A DNA stretch of 64,000 nucleotides from Bradyrhizobium sp. ISRA464 (GCF_029910095.1 NZ_CP094526.1:1488001-1552000); one strand, 5' to 3'. Positions 1-9,230 are shown, counted from the first letter of the stretch. Notes: a model not told the origin generated them from the sequence alone. A program made the numbers and translations.

Positions 1-538
1 CGTCGTCCTCCCAGCTGCCTTCCCAGAGCTTGTAGACCAGCTCCATATATTCGTCGGCGAGCTCATAGCGGTCGTCATGCGCGGTCTGCTTGTCCTTGCC
101 GGCGCCGCGCGCCGCGCTGTCCAGATAGCCGGTCACCACGTTCCAGCCGACCCGGCCGCCGGTTAAATGATCGAGCGTCGACATCCGCCGCGCGAACGGG
201 TAGGGCGGCTCGAAGGAGAGGTTGCTGGTGACGCCGAAGCCGAGATTCTCGGTCACCGCGGCCATCGCCGGGATCAGCATCAAGGGCTCGTTGGCCGGGG
301 TTTGCGCCGCATTGCGCAGCGCCGCATCGGGACTATTGGCATAGACATCGTAGACGCCGAGCACGTCGGCGAGGAACAGTCCGTCGAACCGGCCGCGCTC
401 CAGCGTCTTCGCCAGATCGATCCAGTAGGACAGCTTGTTGTAATCCTTGGTGCGGTCGCGCGGGTGAGTCCACAGCCCCGGCGACTGATGCGCCACGCAG
501 TTCATGGCAAAGGCGTTGAGCCGGATTTGCTTTGTCAT
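1..538 (-). CDS. LLM-class flavin-dependent monooxygenase, NtaA/SnaA/DszA type (3' end outside window)
   Basis: N-terminal 179 residues of a bacterial luciferase-like TIM-barrel monooxygenase that would use reduced flavin supplied by a separate reductase. Visible family features are the FDGLFLADVLGVYD stretch, the LIPAMAAVTENLGFGVT strand region and the RMSTLDHLTGGRVGWNVVTG segment, all typical of the nitrilotriacetate/dibenzothiophene/pristinamycin branch. The start is the ATG whose complement lies at 536-538. The gene runs off the left edge, so the C-terminal half is not seen. It is divergent from the M20 peptidase gene, with 222 bp between them. The substrate cannot be deduced. A second, complete member of the family lies at 26064-27431. 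Confidence 0.85.
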   Translation of the reverse strand, partial: MTKQIRLNAFAMNCVAHQSPGLWTHPRDRTKDYNKLSYWIDLAKTLERGRFDGLFLADVLGVYDVYANSPDAALRNAAQTPANEPLMLIPAMAAVTENLGFGVTSNLSFEPPYPFARRMSTLDHLTGGRVGWNVVTGYLDSAARGAGKDKQTAHDDRYELADEYMELVYKLWEGSWEDD

Positions 539-688
539 CGTTGTAACCTGGACGCACGTCAGTGAAGCCCGGCCGGTCGTCGGGCTTTTCGAGCGATCAG
601 CTTGTTGCGACTTCCCCTGTTTTGGCAAGGGCCATTCGCGATCGCGGCACTTCCTCCCGCGATCCGATCCCGATAGGTTGGAGGCCAG

Positions 689-733
689 AGCATGATCCGG
701 CGCTGCGAAACGAATTTGCGATGCGATCATGCT
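689..733. repeat. Degenerate palindrome of the GAGCATGATC type
   Basis: AGCATGATC at 689-697 is matched by its complement at 725-733 around a 27-base spacer. The same arms occur in a longer copy at 4688-4736, and one arm recurs near 59748. It lies 28 bp before the M20 peptidase start, so it could also affect that transcript. Confidence 0.5.
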
Positions 734-760
734 GAGACTTGAGCGGACGAAGGGACAATC

Positions 761-2146
761 ATGGCGACACGGGCCGACGCAATCGCAATCGCGCGAGAGC
801 ATTTTCAATCGGGACAGTTCCTTAAAGAGCTGGACCGCAGGGTCGGCTACCAGACCGAGAGCCTGAATGCCGACAAGGCCGATGCCCTGCGCGCCTATCT
901 GGTCGAGAACCTGCAACCGGCCTTCGTCGAGCTCGATTTCAAGACCCGGCTTATCGAATCACCGACCGGCCGCGGGCCCTATCTGATCGCCGACCATCAG
1001 GAAGATGCCTCGCGGCCGACCGTGTTGACCTACGGCCATGGCGACGTCGTCGACGGCATGGTCGGCGAATGGCGCGACGGGCTCAATCCCTGGCAGATCA
1101 CGGTCAAGGGCGAGCGCGCCTATGGCCGCGGCACCGCCGACAACAAGGGCCAGCATTCGATCAACATGGCCGCGCTGCGTGCCGTGCGGCAGGCGCGCGG
1201 CGGCAAGCTCGGCTTCAACGCGAAGTTCATCATCGAGACCGGCGAGGAGATCGGCTCGCCCGATCTGCGCGAGGTCTGCGAAGCGCATCGCGAAGAGCTG
1301 AAGGCCGACCTGTTCGTGGCCTCCGACGGGCCGCGGCTGTCGGCGGAACGCCCGACCATCTTCCTCGGCTGCCGTGGCGGCAACCGCATCCATCTCGATG
1401 TCAATCTGCGCGAGGGCGGCAACCATTCCGGCAATTGGGGCGGCGTGCTCGCCAACCCCGCCACGATCCTGGCGAATGCGATCGCGAGCCTGGTCGACGG
1501 CAAGGGCCGCATGAAGCTCGAGATCCTCAAACCCCCGCCGATCTCCAACCGGGTCCGCGCCGCGCTCGCCGACGTCAAGGTCGAGCCGACGGCGGACGAG
1601 CTCGCGCTGTCGCCGGACTGGGGCGAGGAGGGGCTGACGCCGGCCGAGCGGCTCTATGCCTGGAACACGCTCGAAGTGCTGGCGATGTCGTCAGGCAATA
1701 TCGAGAAGCCGGCCAATGCGATTCCCGGCAAGGCGAGCGCCGTGCTGCAACTCCGCTCCGTCGTCGGCACCAGATATCTCGAGGTGATCGACGCAGTGCG
1801 CGACTATCTGCACAAGAACGGTTTTCCGATGGTCGAGGTCTCCGGCACGCAGCGCTTTGCCGCCTCGCGCACCGACATGGACAGCCCGTGGATCGATTGG
1901 GCGGCCAATTCCATCCGCAACACCACCGGCAAGGCGCCGGCGGTGTTGCCGAATTTCGGCGGCTCGCTGCCGAACGACGTGTTCTCGGAAGGCCTCGGCC
2001 TGCCGACGATCTGGGTGCCGCATTCCTATCCCGGCTGCTCGCAGCACGCGCCCGACGAGCACATCCTGCTGCCGGTCACAGAGGAGGCGCTCACCATCAT
2101 GGCGGGCCTGTTCTGGGATCTCGGCGAGACGCCGCGCAAATCGTAA
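761..2146 (+). CDS. M20 family metallopeptidase (ArgE/DapE/carboxypeptidase-like)
   Basis: Zinc-dependent amidohydrolase or dipeptidase of the M20 family, 461 residues. Metal-site motifs are in place: YGHGDVVDG (His93, Asp95), GRGTADNKGQ (bridging Asp127), the ETGEEIGSPD pair (Glu162 general base, Glu163 ligand) and SDG (Asp189). No signal peptide is seen, so it is probably cytoplasmic. The ATG at 761 is preceded by AAGGGA. It is followed after 142 bp by an MHS transporter on the same strand and then an IclR regulator, so the trio may import and hydrolyse an N-acylated or peptide-like compound; that is inference. The substrate is unknown. Confidence 0.88.
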   Translation: MATRADAIAIAREHFQSGQFLKELDRRVGYQTESLNADKADALRAYLVENLQPAFVELDFKTRLIESPTGRGPYLIADHQEDASRPTVLTYGHGDVVDGMVGEWRDGLNPWQITVKGERAYGRGTADNKGQHSINMAALRAVRQARGGKLGFNAKFIIETGEEIGSPDLREVCEAHREELKADLFVASDGPRLSAERPTIFLGCRGGNRIHLDVNLREGGNHSGNWGGVLANPATILANAIASLVDGKGRMKLEILKPPPISNRVRAALADVKVEPTADELALSPDWGEEGLTPAERLYAWNTLEVLAMSSGNIEKPANAIPGKASAVLQLRSVVGTRYLEVIDAVRDYLHKNGFPMVEVSGTQRFAASRTDMDSPWIDWAANSIRNTTGKAPAVLPNFGGSLPNDVFSEGLGLPTIWVPHSYPGCSQHAPDEHILLPVTEEALTIMAGLFWDLGETPRKS

Positions 2147-2163
2147 CGGCGTGGACTTTACAT

Positions 2164-2249
2164 CCGTCATGCCCGGCCTCGTGCCGGGCATCCACGTCTT
2201 TCTTTCTGCTACCAAGACGTGGATGGCCGGGACGAGCCCGGCCATGACG
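2164..2249. repeat. Intergenic palindromic repeat (CCGTCATGCCCGG type)
   Basis: Long imperfect hairpin between the M20 gene and the transporter. It runs from CCGTCATGCCCGGC to GCCCGGCCATGACG, with inner arms CCACGTCTT and AAGACGTGG. Related copies lie at 15332-15420, 42541-42630 and inside 55435-55674. It may act as a transcript-end or processing hairpin. Confidence 0.85.
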
Positions 2250-2288
2250 CGTTGAGAGACAGCTGGCTGATCCGGCCAAGGAAACGAG

Positions 2289-3572
2289 ATGACACTATCG
2301 ACGCCGCTCAACTCCCAAATCGACGTTGCCGCCAAAAAGAACATCACCAAGCTGATCGTCGCGACCTCGGTCGGCAATGCGCTCGAATGGTACGACATCG
2401 CGGTCTACGCCTATTTCGCGGTTTACCTCTCGAAGGCGTTCTTTCCGGCGAACGATCCGACCACCTCACTGCTGCTGACCTTCGGCAGCTTCGGCCTGTC
2501 GTTCCTGGTCCGCCCGATCGGCGGCATCGTGCTCGGCGCCTATGCCGACCGGCACGGCCGCAAGGCCTCGCTGATGCTGTCGATCGTGCTGATGACATCA
2601 GGCACGCTGGCGCTCGCGCTGACGCCGACCTACCAGACGATCGGCGTCGTGGCGCCGGTCGCGGTGATTCTGGCGCGGCTGGTGCAGGGATTCTCCGCCG
2701 GCGGCGAATTCGGCTCCTCCACCGCCTTCCTGGTCGAGCACATGCCGGAGCGGCGCGGCTTCGTCGCGAGCTGGCAGTTCGCAAGCCAGGGCGTCAGCGG
2801 CCTGTTGGGAGCGGGGTTCGGCGCGCTGCTCACCTCGCTGCTGAGCCCGGAGGATCTGCAATCCTGGGGCTGGCGGCTGCCGTTCCTGTTCGGCGTCCTG
2901 ATCGGCCCGGTCGGCATCTACATCCGCAACCATGTCGACGACGCGAGCCCGCCACCGGCTGAAAAGCAGGAATCGCCGGTCGTCGAAGTGTTCGCGCGGC
3001 AGAAGCTCGCCACCATCCTCGCCATCGGCGCGCTCGCGGTATCGACCGCGGTCAACTACCTCATCGTCTACATGCCGACCTATGTGGTGAAGACGCTCAA
3101 CCTGCCGCCGTCGGTCGGGTTCATCGCCTCGTTCGCCGCGCAGACAGCCGTCGCGCTGCTGGCGCCGATTGCCGGCATGGTCTCCGACAGGATCGGGCGG
3201 ACCACGCACATGATCCTGTTCGCGCTGCTGCTCCTGGTCTCGATCTTTCCGGCCTTCCTGCTGCTCACGGGCAAGCCGACGCCGGCAATCATTCTGCTCG
3301 GCGTGCTCTGGCTCGGTGTCCTCAAATCGCTGTATTACGGGCCGCTCGCCGCGCTGATGTCAGAACTGTTTCCGCCACAGACGCGTGCGACCGGGCTCGG
3401 CCTCAGCTATAATATCGGCGTCACCGTGTTCGGCGGCATGGGGCCGGCGATCATGACCTGGATGGGCGGCTTCGCGCTGATCGGCGAGCTCGCGCCGGGC
3501 TACTATCTCACCGCCGTCTGCATCCTGAGCCTCGGCGCGCTCGTCACCATCCGCCGGATGCGGCTGGCCTAG
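2289..3572 (+). CDS. MFS transporter, metabolite:H+ symporter (MHS) subfamily
   Basis: Inner-membrane proton-coupled solute importer of 427 residues with about twelve hydrophobic segments. The GNALEWYDIAVYAYF segment at residues 36-50 is the typical first-helix signature of the citrate, shikimate and proline/betaine MHS branch. MFS motif A is visible as GAYADRHGRKASL, and a second copy in the C-terminal half reads GMVSDRIGRTTH. The 5' end lies just after a palindromic repeat. It shares direction with the M20 peptidase upstream and the IclR regulator downstream, which may control it. Substrate not determinable, but an organic acid or amino-acid derivative fits. Confidence 0.88.
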   Translation: MTLSTPLNSQIDVAAKKNITKLIVATSVGNALEWYDIAVYAYFAVYLSKAFFPANDPTTSLLLTFGSFGLSFLVRPIGGIVLGAYADRHGRKASLMLSIVLMTSGTLALALTPTYQTIGVVAPVAVILARLVQGFSAGGEFGSSTAFLVEHMPERRGFVASWQFASQGVSGLLGAGFGALLTSLLSPEDLQSWGWRLPFLFGVLIGPVGIYIRNHVDDASPPPAEKQESPVVEVFARQKLATILAIGALAVSTAVNYLIVYMPTYVVKTLNLPPSVGFIASFAAQTAVALLAPIAGMVSDRIGRTTHMILFALLLLVSIFPAFLLLTGKPTPAIILLGVLWLGVLKSLYYGPLAALMSELFPPQTRATGLGLSYNIGVTVFGGMGPAIMTWMGGFALIGELAPGYYLTAVCILSLGALVTIRRMRLA

Positions 3573-3775
3573 CCGCATCGTAAATCTGATTTCGTGTCGC
3601 GAAATTCACGAAGTCAGGGTTGCTGCAAAGCAGCGTAGTTAGTTGAAATCAAAGTTTCATCTGACGAAAGTATACGATGTCGCGCGAGTGCCATCCGCTT
3701 TAGGATGGCGCCGCGCGGAGGCCTCGTCCATCACGGATGTCGTGTCCGGATCACTCTTTGCGATTGAGGCAGGAC

Positions 3776-4621
3776 ATGAACGCTTCCACGACTGCGACCG
3801 CACGGGCCGGCCGGAAGAGGCCGGTTCCGGAGCTAGGGCAGCCAGACAAGTTCAACGCGATCCAGAAGGTCTGCGCGATCCTGCGCGTGCTGGCGCAGCG
3901 TTCGCCGCTGCGGCTGACCGACATTGCCGACACCACCTCGTTGAACAAGGCGACCGCGCTGCGCATCCTCAACTCGCTGATCGAGGAGGGCTTCGTCAGC
4001 CGGATCGCCGGCGCCAAGACCTATGAGCTCGGCCAGGAGGCGCGGGTGATGGCGGTCGGCGCGCGCCGCTCGGTCGACATCGCCGAGCTGGCGCAGCCGA
4101 GCCTGCTGCGGCTGTCCGAGCGCTCCGCCGATACGGCGCTGCTGTCGGTTCGCTCCGGCGTCGAGGCGCTCTATCTCGCGCGCTCGGTTGGCAGCCATCC
4201 GCTGCAGCCGAACTATCTGCAGATCGGCAGCCGCCGTCCGCTCGGCGTCGGCGCCGGCGCGCTGGCGCTTCTGGTCTGGCTGCCGGACGCCGAGATCGAG
4301 GCGGTCATCGAGGTGATCGTGCCGCGGTTGGCGAAATCGCCGCGCATCACGCCGAAGTTCCTGCGCGAGCGCATCGCACAGGCGCGCAAGGTCGGCCACA
4401 CCGTGCTGATCGACGCCGCGTTTCCCGGCATGGGCGGCGTCGGCGTTCCCGTCCGCGACGACGCCGGCGAGGTGGTCGCCGCGCTCTCGATCGGCGCGGC
4501 GTCCGACCGCATCCGCCGCCGCGAGGCGGAGCTTGCCGACATGCTGAAGAAGGAAGCCCAGGTGCTGGCGCGCGCGATCGCGCAGGCGCCGCAGAGCGGC
4601 CGCGTCGCCAAGATGGGCTGA
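3776..4621 (+). CDS. IclR family transcriptional regulator
   Basis: About 281 residues. The N-terminal winged helix (roughly residues 20-85, with LTDIADTTSLNKATALRILNSLIEEGF as the recognition helices) is followed by an IclR effector-binding domain that ends with AALSIGAASDRIRRRE. I place the start at the ATG at 3776 because it follows GAGGCAGG. An in-frame codon at 3737 would add 13 residues without a good ribosome site. It lies 203 bp downstream of the transporter, so it may regulate the M20/transporter pair, but there is no direct evidence. Effector unknown. Confidence 0.85.
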   Translation: MNASTTATARAGRKRPVPELGQPDKFNAIQKVCAILRVLAQRSPLRLTDIADTTSLNKATALRILNSLIEEGFVSRIAGAKTYELGQEARVMAVGARRSVDIAELAQPSLLRLSERSADTALLSVRSGVEALYLARSVGSHPLQPNYLQIGSRRPLGVGAGALALLVWLPDAEIEAVIEVIVPRLAKSPRITPKFLRERIAQARKVGHTVLIDAAFPGMGGVGVPVRDDAGEVVAALSIGAASDRIRRREAELADMLKKEAQVLARAIAQAPQSGRVAKMG

Positions 4622-4635
4622 AGCAGCGCGCCGCC

Positions 4636-4738
4636 TAAAGCGCGATGAGATTGGGTTGAATCGTCATCGCGCTTTAGCTCCTTGTTTGAGCATGATCTTT
4701 TCGGAAAACCGCTTCACACTTTTCCGGATCATGCTCTA
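4636..4738. repeat. Tandem pair of palindromic repeats between iclR-type and Rieske genes
   Basis: Two adjacent hairpins. The first has a perfect 13-base arm, TAAAGCGCGATGA at 4636-4648, and its complement at 4664-4676 around a 15-base loop. The second has GAGCATGATC at 4688-4697 and GATCATGCTC at 4727-4736, with inner TTTTCGGAAAA-type pairing. They lie between two convergent genes and probably serve as a bidirectional terminator. Arms related to the first hairpin flank the large element at 60311-60578. Confidence 0.85.
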
Positions 4739-5389
4739 GATCTGCCTGATGGAAGCAAAGTCGAAGTGGGAGCTCGGCGGGTTCTCGCCGACGCGGAGCA
4801 TGGTGTCGCTCGGGAAATGATGCGGCGGAACCGGCAGATTATACGGCGCCGGCACCCCATGATACACGCGCCCGGCGAGATCGTATTTGGAGCCGTGACA
4901 CGGGCAGAAGTAGCCGCCCGGCCAGTTTGGCGCAGGCGACGTCGCATTCGGATCCGGCTCGTACAATGGAATGCAGCCGAGATGGGTGCAGATGCCGATT
5001 ATGACACCGAACTCCGGCTTGATCGAGCGATGCCAGTTCTGCACGTAGGGCGGCTGCTGCAGCTCGGACGATTGCGGATCGGCCAATTGGGAAAGCAGCG
5101 CCTTGTCCTTGAGTTTCTGCACGGCCTCCGGGGTGCGGTGGGTCACGAATACGGGCCGGGTTCGCCAGCGAAGCACCACTTGCTGACCCGGCGCGACCTT
5201 TGACAGGTCAAGCTCGACGGGGCCGCCGGCCGCCAGAGTCGAGGCGTCGGGGTTCATCTGGCTGATCATGGGGACGAGGGACGCCACGGCGCCGACCGTG
5301 CCGAAGGCGGCGGTTGCGATGTAGAGAAAGTCGCGGCGCGAGGCCTTGCCGGACGTCGGGGCGTTTGCCGTGGAAGCGGAGTCAGTCAT
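4736..5389 (-). CDS. petA: Ubiquinol-cytochrome c reductase iron-sulfur (Rieske) subunit, orphan copy
   Basis: 217 residues. A twin-arginine-like N-terminus (KASRRDFLYIATAAFG, residues 16-30) runs into one hydrophobic anchor. The 2Fe-2S Rieske boxes are intact: CTHLGC (Cys134, His136, Cys139) and CPCHGSKYD (Cys162, Cys164, His165). In a bc1 complex this subunit passes electrons from ubiquinol to cytochrome c1. The usual cytochrome b/c1 partner gene is absent from the window, and the flanking genes are unrelated, so this may be a second copy or serve another quinol oxidase. The reading frame stays open upstream to 5698, but the ATG at 5389 gives the normal family start. Function confidence is high; assignment to bc1 itself is less certain. 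Confidence 0.88.
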   Translation of the reverse strand: MTDSASTANAPTSGKASRRDFLYIATAAFGTVGAVASLVPMISQMNPDASTLAAGGPVELDLSKVAPGQQVVLRWRTRPVFVTHRTPEAVQKLKDKALLSQLADPQSSELQQPPYVQNWHRSIKPEFGVIIGICTHLGCIPLYEPDPNATSPAPNWPGGYFCPCHGSKYDLAGRVYHGVPAPYNLPVPPHHFPSDTMLRVGENPPSSHFDFASIRQI

Positions 5390-5734
5390 CGCGGAACTTC
5401 CTTGCGAAAGGAGCGCAGACGACGGAACTGTTGCGCGCGATCGAGCTCGGCGAACCCGCCGGATCTGCTGCAGATTGTTGATAGTTGACACATGCCGACC
5501 GATCCTGGCACGGACGATCCCGTTGACGGCATCGGTGGCCAGGATCGGAAGGTTCTGCGTCTCGCAGCGATGTTTCACCGCATGCAATAAAATATGTGGC
5601 GATGCTTGCCGCGACAGCCAGCCGCATTTCGTTAATTCGGCTCCATCTTCAAGGGAAGTTGAGGCCGACGCGTGGCGTGTTCCAACTCGCGCGCGCATCC
5701 CGCGTGGTGCGGGGCGCTGCGTCAGTACAGTGCG
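5390..5734. other. Intergenic region, no gene seen
   Basis: 345 bp between the Rieske start and the end of tctA. The open frame that continues upstream of the Rieske start has no recognisable protein features. It should hold the Rieske promoter, but I cannot point to a convincing one. Confidence 0.5.
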
Positions 5735-7243
5735 TCAGGCGCCCTCGTCGAGCGCCACCAGCTCGCGCTTTCTGCGCAATGACGGCAGCAGCGGTCCGAC
5801 CAGCAATATCACCGCCAGCGCAAGACAGACCGCCGAGATCGGCCGTTCCACGAAGGTCATGAGATCGCCCTGCGACAGGATCAGCGACTTGCGCAGATTG
5901 TTCTCCAGCATCGGTCCCAGCACGAAGGCCAGCACCAGCGGCGCCGGCTCGTAGCCGAGCTTGCGCATGAAATAGCCGATCACGCCGAAGGCGATCATCA
6001 CATGCACGTCGAAGACGTTGTTGCTGGAACAATAGACGCCGATGATCGTGAACAGGATGATCAGCGGGAACAGCACGTTGTAGGGCAGCCTGAGCAGCTG
6101 CACCCACATGCCGATCATCGGTAGATTGAGCACGAGCAGCATCAGATTGCCGATATACATGCTGGCGACGATGCCCCAGAACAGGGTGGGGTTCTGCGAG
6201 ATCAAGAGCGGTCCCGGCTGCAGGCCGTGGATCACGAAGGCGCCGAGCAGGAGTGCCATCACCACGTTCGGCGGAATGCCGAGCGTCATCAGCGGAATGA
6301 AGGCGCCGCCGGCCGCGGAATTGTTGGCCGATTCCGGTCCCGCGACACCCTCGATCGCGCCATGGCCGAAGCGCTCCGGATGCTTCGACAGCCGCTTCTC
6401 CAGCGCATAGGACGCAAACGACGCCACGACAGCGCCGCCGCCCGGCAGGATGCCGAGGAAGAAGCCGAGCACGGTGCCGCGCGACACCGGCCCGGCGCTG
6501 GCCTTCCAATCTTCCTTGCTCGGCAGCAATTGGCTGATCTTGGTCTTGATGATGTCGCGCTTGATCGCCTGCTCGGTGTTGAGCAGCACCTCGGCGACGC
6601 CGAACAGGCCCATCACGACCGGCACCAGGCCGATGCCGTCGATCAGCTCGATGCGGCCGAAGGTCAGCCGTGGCTGCGCGGTGACGCTGTCGAGCCCGAC
6701 GAGGCCGAGCACGACGCCGATGCAGGCCATCAGCAGCGCCTTCGCCATCGAGCCCTGGGTCAGGAAGGTCAGGACGACGAGGCCGAGCACCATCAGGCTG
6801 AAATACTCAGCGGGGCCGAACGCCACCGCGACGCTGGCGAGCGAGGGCGCCACCAGCATCAGCGCGACCAGCGCGAAGGTGCCGGCGGTGAACGAGCCGA
6901 AAGCGGAGATGCCGAGCGCAGGGCCGGCGCGGCCCTGCTTGGCCATCTGGTGGCCGTCGATGCAGGTGACGACGGAGGCGGCTTCGCCGGGGATGTTGAC
7001 CAGGATCGAGGTGGTCGAGCCGCCGTACATTGAGCCGTAATAGATGCCGGCCATCATGATGATGCCGGACTCCGGCGTGCCCGACAGCGTGACCGGCAAC
7101 AAGAGCGACATCGCCGAGATCGGGCCGATACCGGGAAGCACGCCGACCAGCGTGCCGATGAAGACGCCGATGAAGCAGTAGATCAGGTTGACCGGCTGCA
7201 GCGCGACGCCGAGGCCGTGGGCGACGTTGAGGAGAGTATCCAT
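5735..7243 (-). CDS. tctA: Tripartite tricarboxylate transporter, large permease subunit
   Basis: 502 residues with about ten to twelve membrane segments: the large membrane subunit of a TTT secondary transporter that works with TctB and a periplasmic binding protein. Family signatures are GVLPGIGPISAMSLLLPVT near residue 35, PGEAASVVTCIDGHQMAKQG near residue 85, the GISAFGSFTAGTFALVALM segment, and PGGGAVVASFASYALEKR in the second half. It is preceded by tctB with only 9 bp between them and is the last gene of a tctCBA unit. Likely substrates are citrate-like or other carboxylates, but Bug proteins vary widely. Confidence 0.92.
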   Translation of the reverse strand: MDTLLNVAHGLGVALQPVNLIYCFIGVFIGTLVGVLPGIGPISAMSLLLPVTLSGTPESGIIMMAGIYYGSMYGGSTTSILVNIPGEAASVVTCIDGHQMAKQGRAGPALGISAFGSFTAGTFALVALMLVAPSLASVAVAFGPAEYFSLMVLGLVVLTFLTQGSMAKALLMACIGVVLGLVGLDSVTAQPRLTFGRIELIDGIGLVPVVMGLFGVAEVLLNTEQAIKRDIIKTKISQLLPSKEDWKASAGPVSRGTVLGFFLGILPGGGAVVASFASYALEKRLSKHPERFGHGAIEGVAGPESANNSAAGGAFIPLMTLGIPPNVVMALLLGAFVIHGLQPGPLLISQNPTLFWGIVASMYIGNLMLLVLNLPMIGMWVQLLRLPYNVLFPLIILFTIIGVYCSSNNVFDVHVMIAFGVIGYFMRKLGYEPAPLVLAFVLGPMLENNLRKSLILSQGDLMTFVERPISAVCLALAVILLVGPLLPSLRRKRELVALDEGA

Positions 7244-7252
7244 GGGCAGCCC

Positions 7253-7738
7253 TCAGCCGATCTCGAACATGCCGCTCGGCAACTGGATCGCGAGCAGATG
7301 CTTCAGCACCCACCACATGCCGAGCGGGGCAAGGATCGCGATCGGGATCGCCAGCGACCAGCGCACCGGATCGATCAGGCGCAGCAGCAACAGCATCAGC
7401 GGGATCGCGGACAACAGGAAGCCGAGCGGCTCCAGCGCAACGGCGAACGCGGTCAGGCAGACGATAACGACAATCGGCTTGCCCCAGCGCACGTTCTTCC
7501 AGCGCGAGGCGAAGGTCGCGCCGCCCTCGGTGACGGCGGCGACGATGATCGAGACCGCGAACGCGCACATCAGGATGCCGGTGTAGAACAGCACATAGCC
7601 GGAGCCGGGATCGTTGATGGTGCCGAGCTTCAGCTTCAGCCCCGACCAGATCACGAACGCGCCGAGTGCAAGCCCGATCAGCCCACCCCAGAGCTCGGAA
7701 TTGCTGAGACGGAGTTTGACGTTGGTTGGATCGTTCAT
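7253..7738 (-). CDS. tctB: Tripartite tricarboxylate transporter, small permease subunit
   Basis: 161 residues with four hydrophobic segments, the size and layout of TctB (the DUF1468 family). The first helix (LIGLALGAFVIWSGLKLKLG) and the typical PGSGYVLFYTGILM segment are present. It precedes tctA by 9 bp and is probably translated with it. A 158-bp gap containing a palindromic repeat separates it from tctC upstream, which may set a different expression level for the binding protein. Confidence 0.87.
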   Translation of the reverse strand: MNDPTNVKLRLSNSELWGGLIGLALGAFVIWSGLKLKLGTINDPGSGYVLFYTGILMCAFAVSIIVAAVTEGGATFASRWKNVRWGKPIVVIVCLTAFAVALEPLGFLLSAIPLMLLLLRLIDPVRWSLAIPIAILAPLGMWWVLKHLLAIQLPSGMFEIG

Positions 7739-7775
7739 ATCAGGTGCTTTCGGATATCGTTTTGTCTATCCAAGT

Positions 7776-7863
7776 CGTCATTGCGAGCGAAGCGAAGCAA
7801 TCCATTGTCGCCGAGCGCGCCGAAAAATGGATTGCTTCGTCGCTTTGCTCCTCGCAATGACGG
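7776..7863. repeat. Intergenic palindromic repeat (CGTCATTGCGAG / CTCGCAATGACG type)
   Basis: Imperfect hairpin with CGTCATTGCGAGCGAAGCGA on one side and TCGTCGCTTTGCTCCTCGCAATGACG on the other, plus inner arms AGCAATCCAT and ATGGATTGCT. It lies inside the tct operon, between tctC and tctB. Related copies lie at 14200-14278 and 25033-25120. Confidence 0.85.
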
Positions 7864-7896
7864 AAAACGACGGACGGGGCTTGTCGGCAATTCCGG

Positions 7897-8862
7897 CTAC
7901 TTCTTCCCCAGCCCGAGCGCGTCGATCACCTTGCGCTCGGACTCGGTGACCTCCACCACGAACTTCTTGTAGTCCTCGGTGTTCTTGTAGTTCGGCACCA
8001 TGTCGTATCTGGCGAGCGTCGCGATCACGGCGGGATCGTTGATCGCCTTCTTGAAGGCGTCGTGCAGCTTGGCGACGATCTTGGGGTCCATGCCTTTCGG
8101 CCCGGCGATGCCGAACGGCGAGTCGTAGACCATCGAGTAGCCGAGCTCCTTCAGCGTCGGCACGTCGGGGTAGTTCGGCGAGCGCGTGTCGGTCCACACC
8201 ATCAACAGCCTGAGCTTGCCGGCATCGACCAGCGGCCGCCAGCCGGTGGAATCGGCCTGCAGCATGGTGTGCTGGCCGAGCACCGCGGCGTTGGTCTCGG
8301 CGCCGCCCTTGAACGGCACCTGGGTCAGCTTAATGCCGGCCTTGGCCGCGATCTGCTCCATGCCGACATGCAGCGAGGTCCCGGTCCCCGGCGTCGCATA
8401 GGTCACCTTGCCGGGATTCTTCTTGGCGAAGTCGACCACGTCCTGCCAGGTCTTGAACTGCGATTCTGCATTGGTGGTGACGCCGAACGTGTAGCCGGTG
8501 AGATGGATGATGTAGGAGAAATCCTTCGCCGGATCCCAGGACACCTCCTGCATCAAGGGCAGGCGGAACACGGTGATCGGGATCTGCGCGATGGTGTAGC
8601 CGTCGGGCTTCGCGGTCGCGGCCATCGTCGCCGGGCCCACGGTGCCGCCGCCGCCCGCCTTGTTGTCGACCGCGATCGGCTGGCCCAGCACCTTCGACGC
8701 GCTCTCGGCAATCGCGCGCATCGAGATGTCGGTCGAGCCGCCTGCCGGCCAGGGCACGATCAGCGTGATCGGCTTGGTCGGATAATCCTGTGCGTGCGCT
8801 GCGGCCGACACAAGCATGCCGGCGGCGGCGAGCGGGACCATCAAGCGATTGCGGTGGGACAT
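7897..8862 (-). CDS. tctC: Bug-family tripartite tricarboxylate transporter substrate-binding protein
   Basis: 321 residues. A Sec signal peptide (MSHRNRLMVPLAAAGM through SAAAHA) is followed by the mature start QDYPTKPITLIVPWPAGGST, the standard Bug-protein opening. Further family marks are NKAGGGGTVG and the TYATPGTGTSLHVGMEQIA segment. It is a periplasmic receptor that hands a carboxylate to TctAB. I choose the ATG at 8862 because GGGAGAG lies just upstream; a longer open frame back to 9009 lacks a signal-peptide start. It heads the tctCBA transcript and is divergent from the 9231 gene. Confidence 0.92.
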   Translation of the reverse strand: MSHRNRLMVPLAAAGMLVSAAAHAQDYPTKPITLIVPWPAGGSTDISMRAIAESASKVLGQPIAVDNKAGGGGTVGPATMAATAKPDGYTIAQIPITVFRLPLMQEVSWDPAKDFSYIIHLTGYTFGVTTNAESQFKTWQDVVDFAKKNPGKVTYATPGTGTSLHVGMEQIAAKAGIKLTQVPFKGGAETNAAVLGQHTMLQADSTGWRPLVDAGKLRLLMVWTDTRSPNYPDVPTLKELGYSMVYDSPFGIAGPKGMDPKIVAKLHDAFKKAINDPAVIATLARYDMVPNYKNTEDYKKFVVEVTESERKVIDALGLGKK

Positions 8863-9230
8863 CTCGATCTCTCCCTTGCGGCCGCGTTGCGTTTCGCGAC
8901 CCGGTCTTTGCGTTGGCGTCGATCTTCCCCGCGTCGTGGCAAGGGACGTGAAATCGCATTGGACAGAACGGAGCGCACAACGGAAGAGCCAATGCCCCAC
9001 ATGCGACAATTGGCCTGTCGCAACCTGCCGAGAGACGGAATTCGCCGGTGGTTGGTCCGGCAGACTGGTGGCGTGTGGCGGCAGCCGCGGCCATTTATCT
9101 GTCTGCGCCGATGCGCGCGCCGCGTTTGGTCAAGTGGATAATGATGGGAACCCAGGGGGATCGCCGCCTTGCGGCATCAGGCGCTTCCGGTCATCATGGC
9201 CCGGCTCACCGCAGGAACCCTGCTCGACAG
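8863..9230. other. Divergent promoter region, no gene seen
   Basis: 368 bp between tctC (minus strand) and the small conserved gene at 9231 (plus strand). It should carry both promoters. I see no clear operator palindrome or coding signal. Confidence 0.5.
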
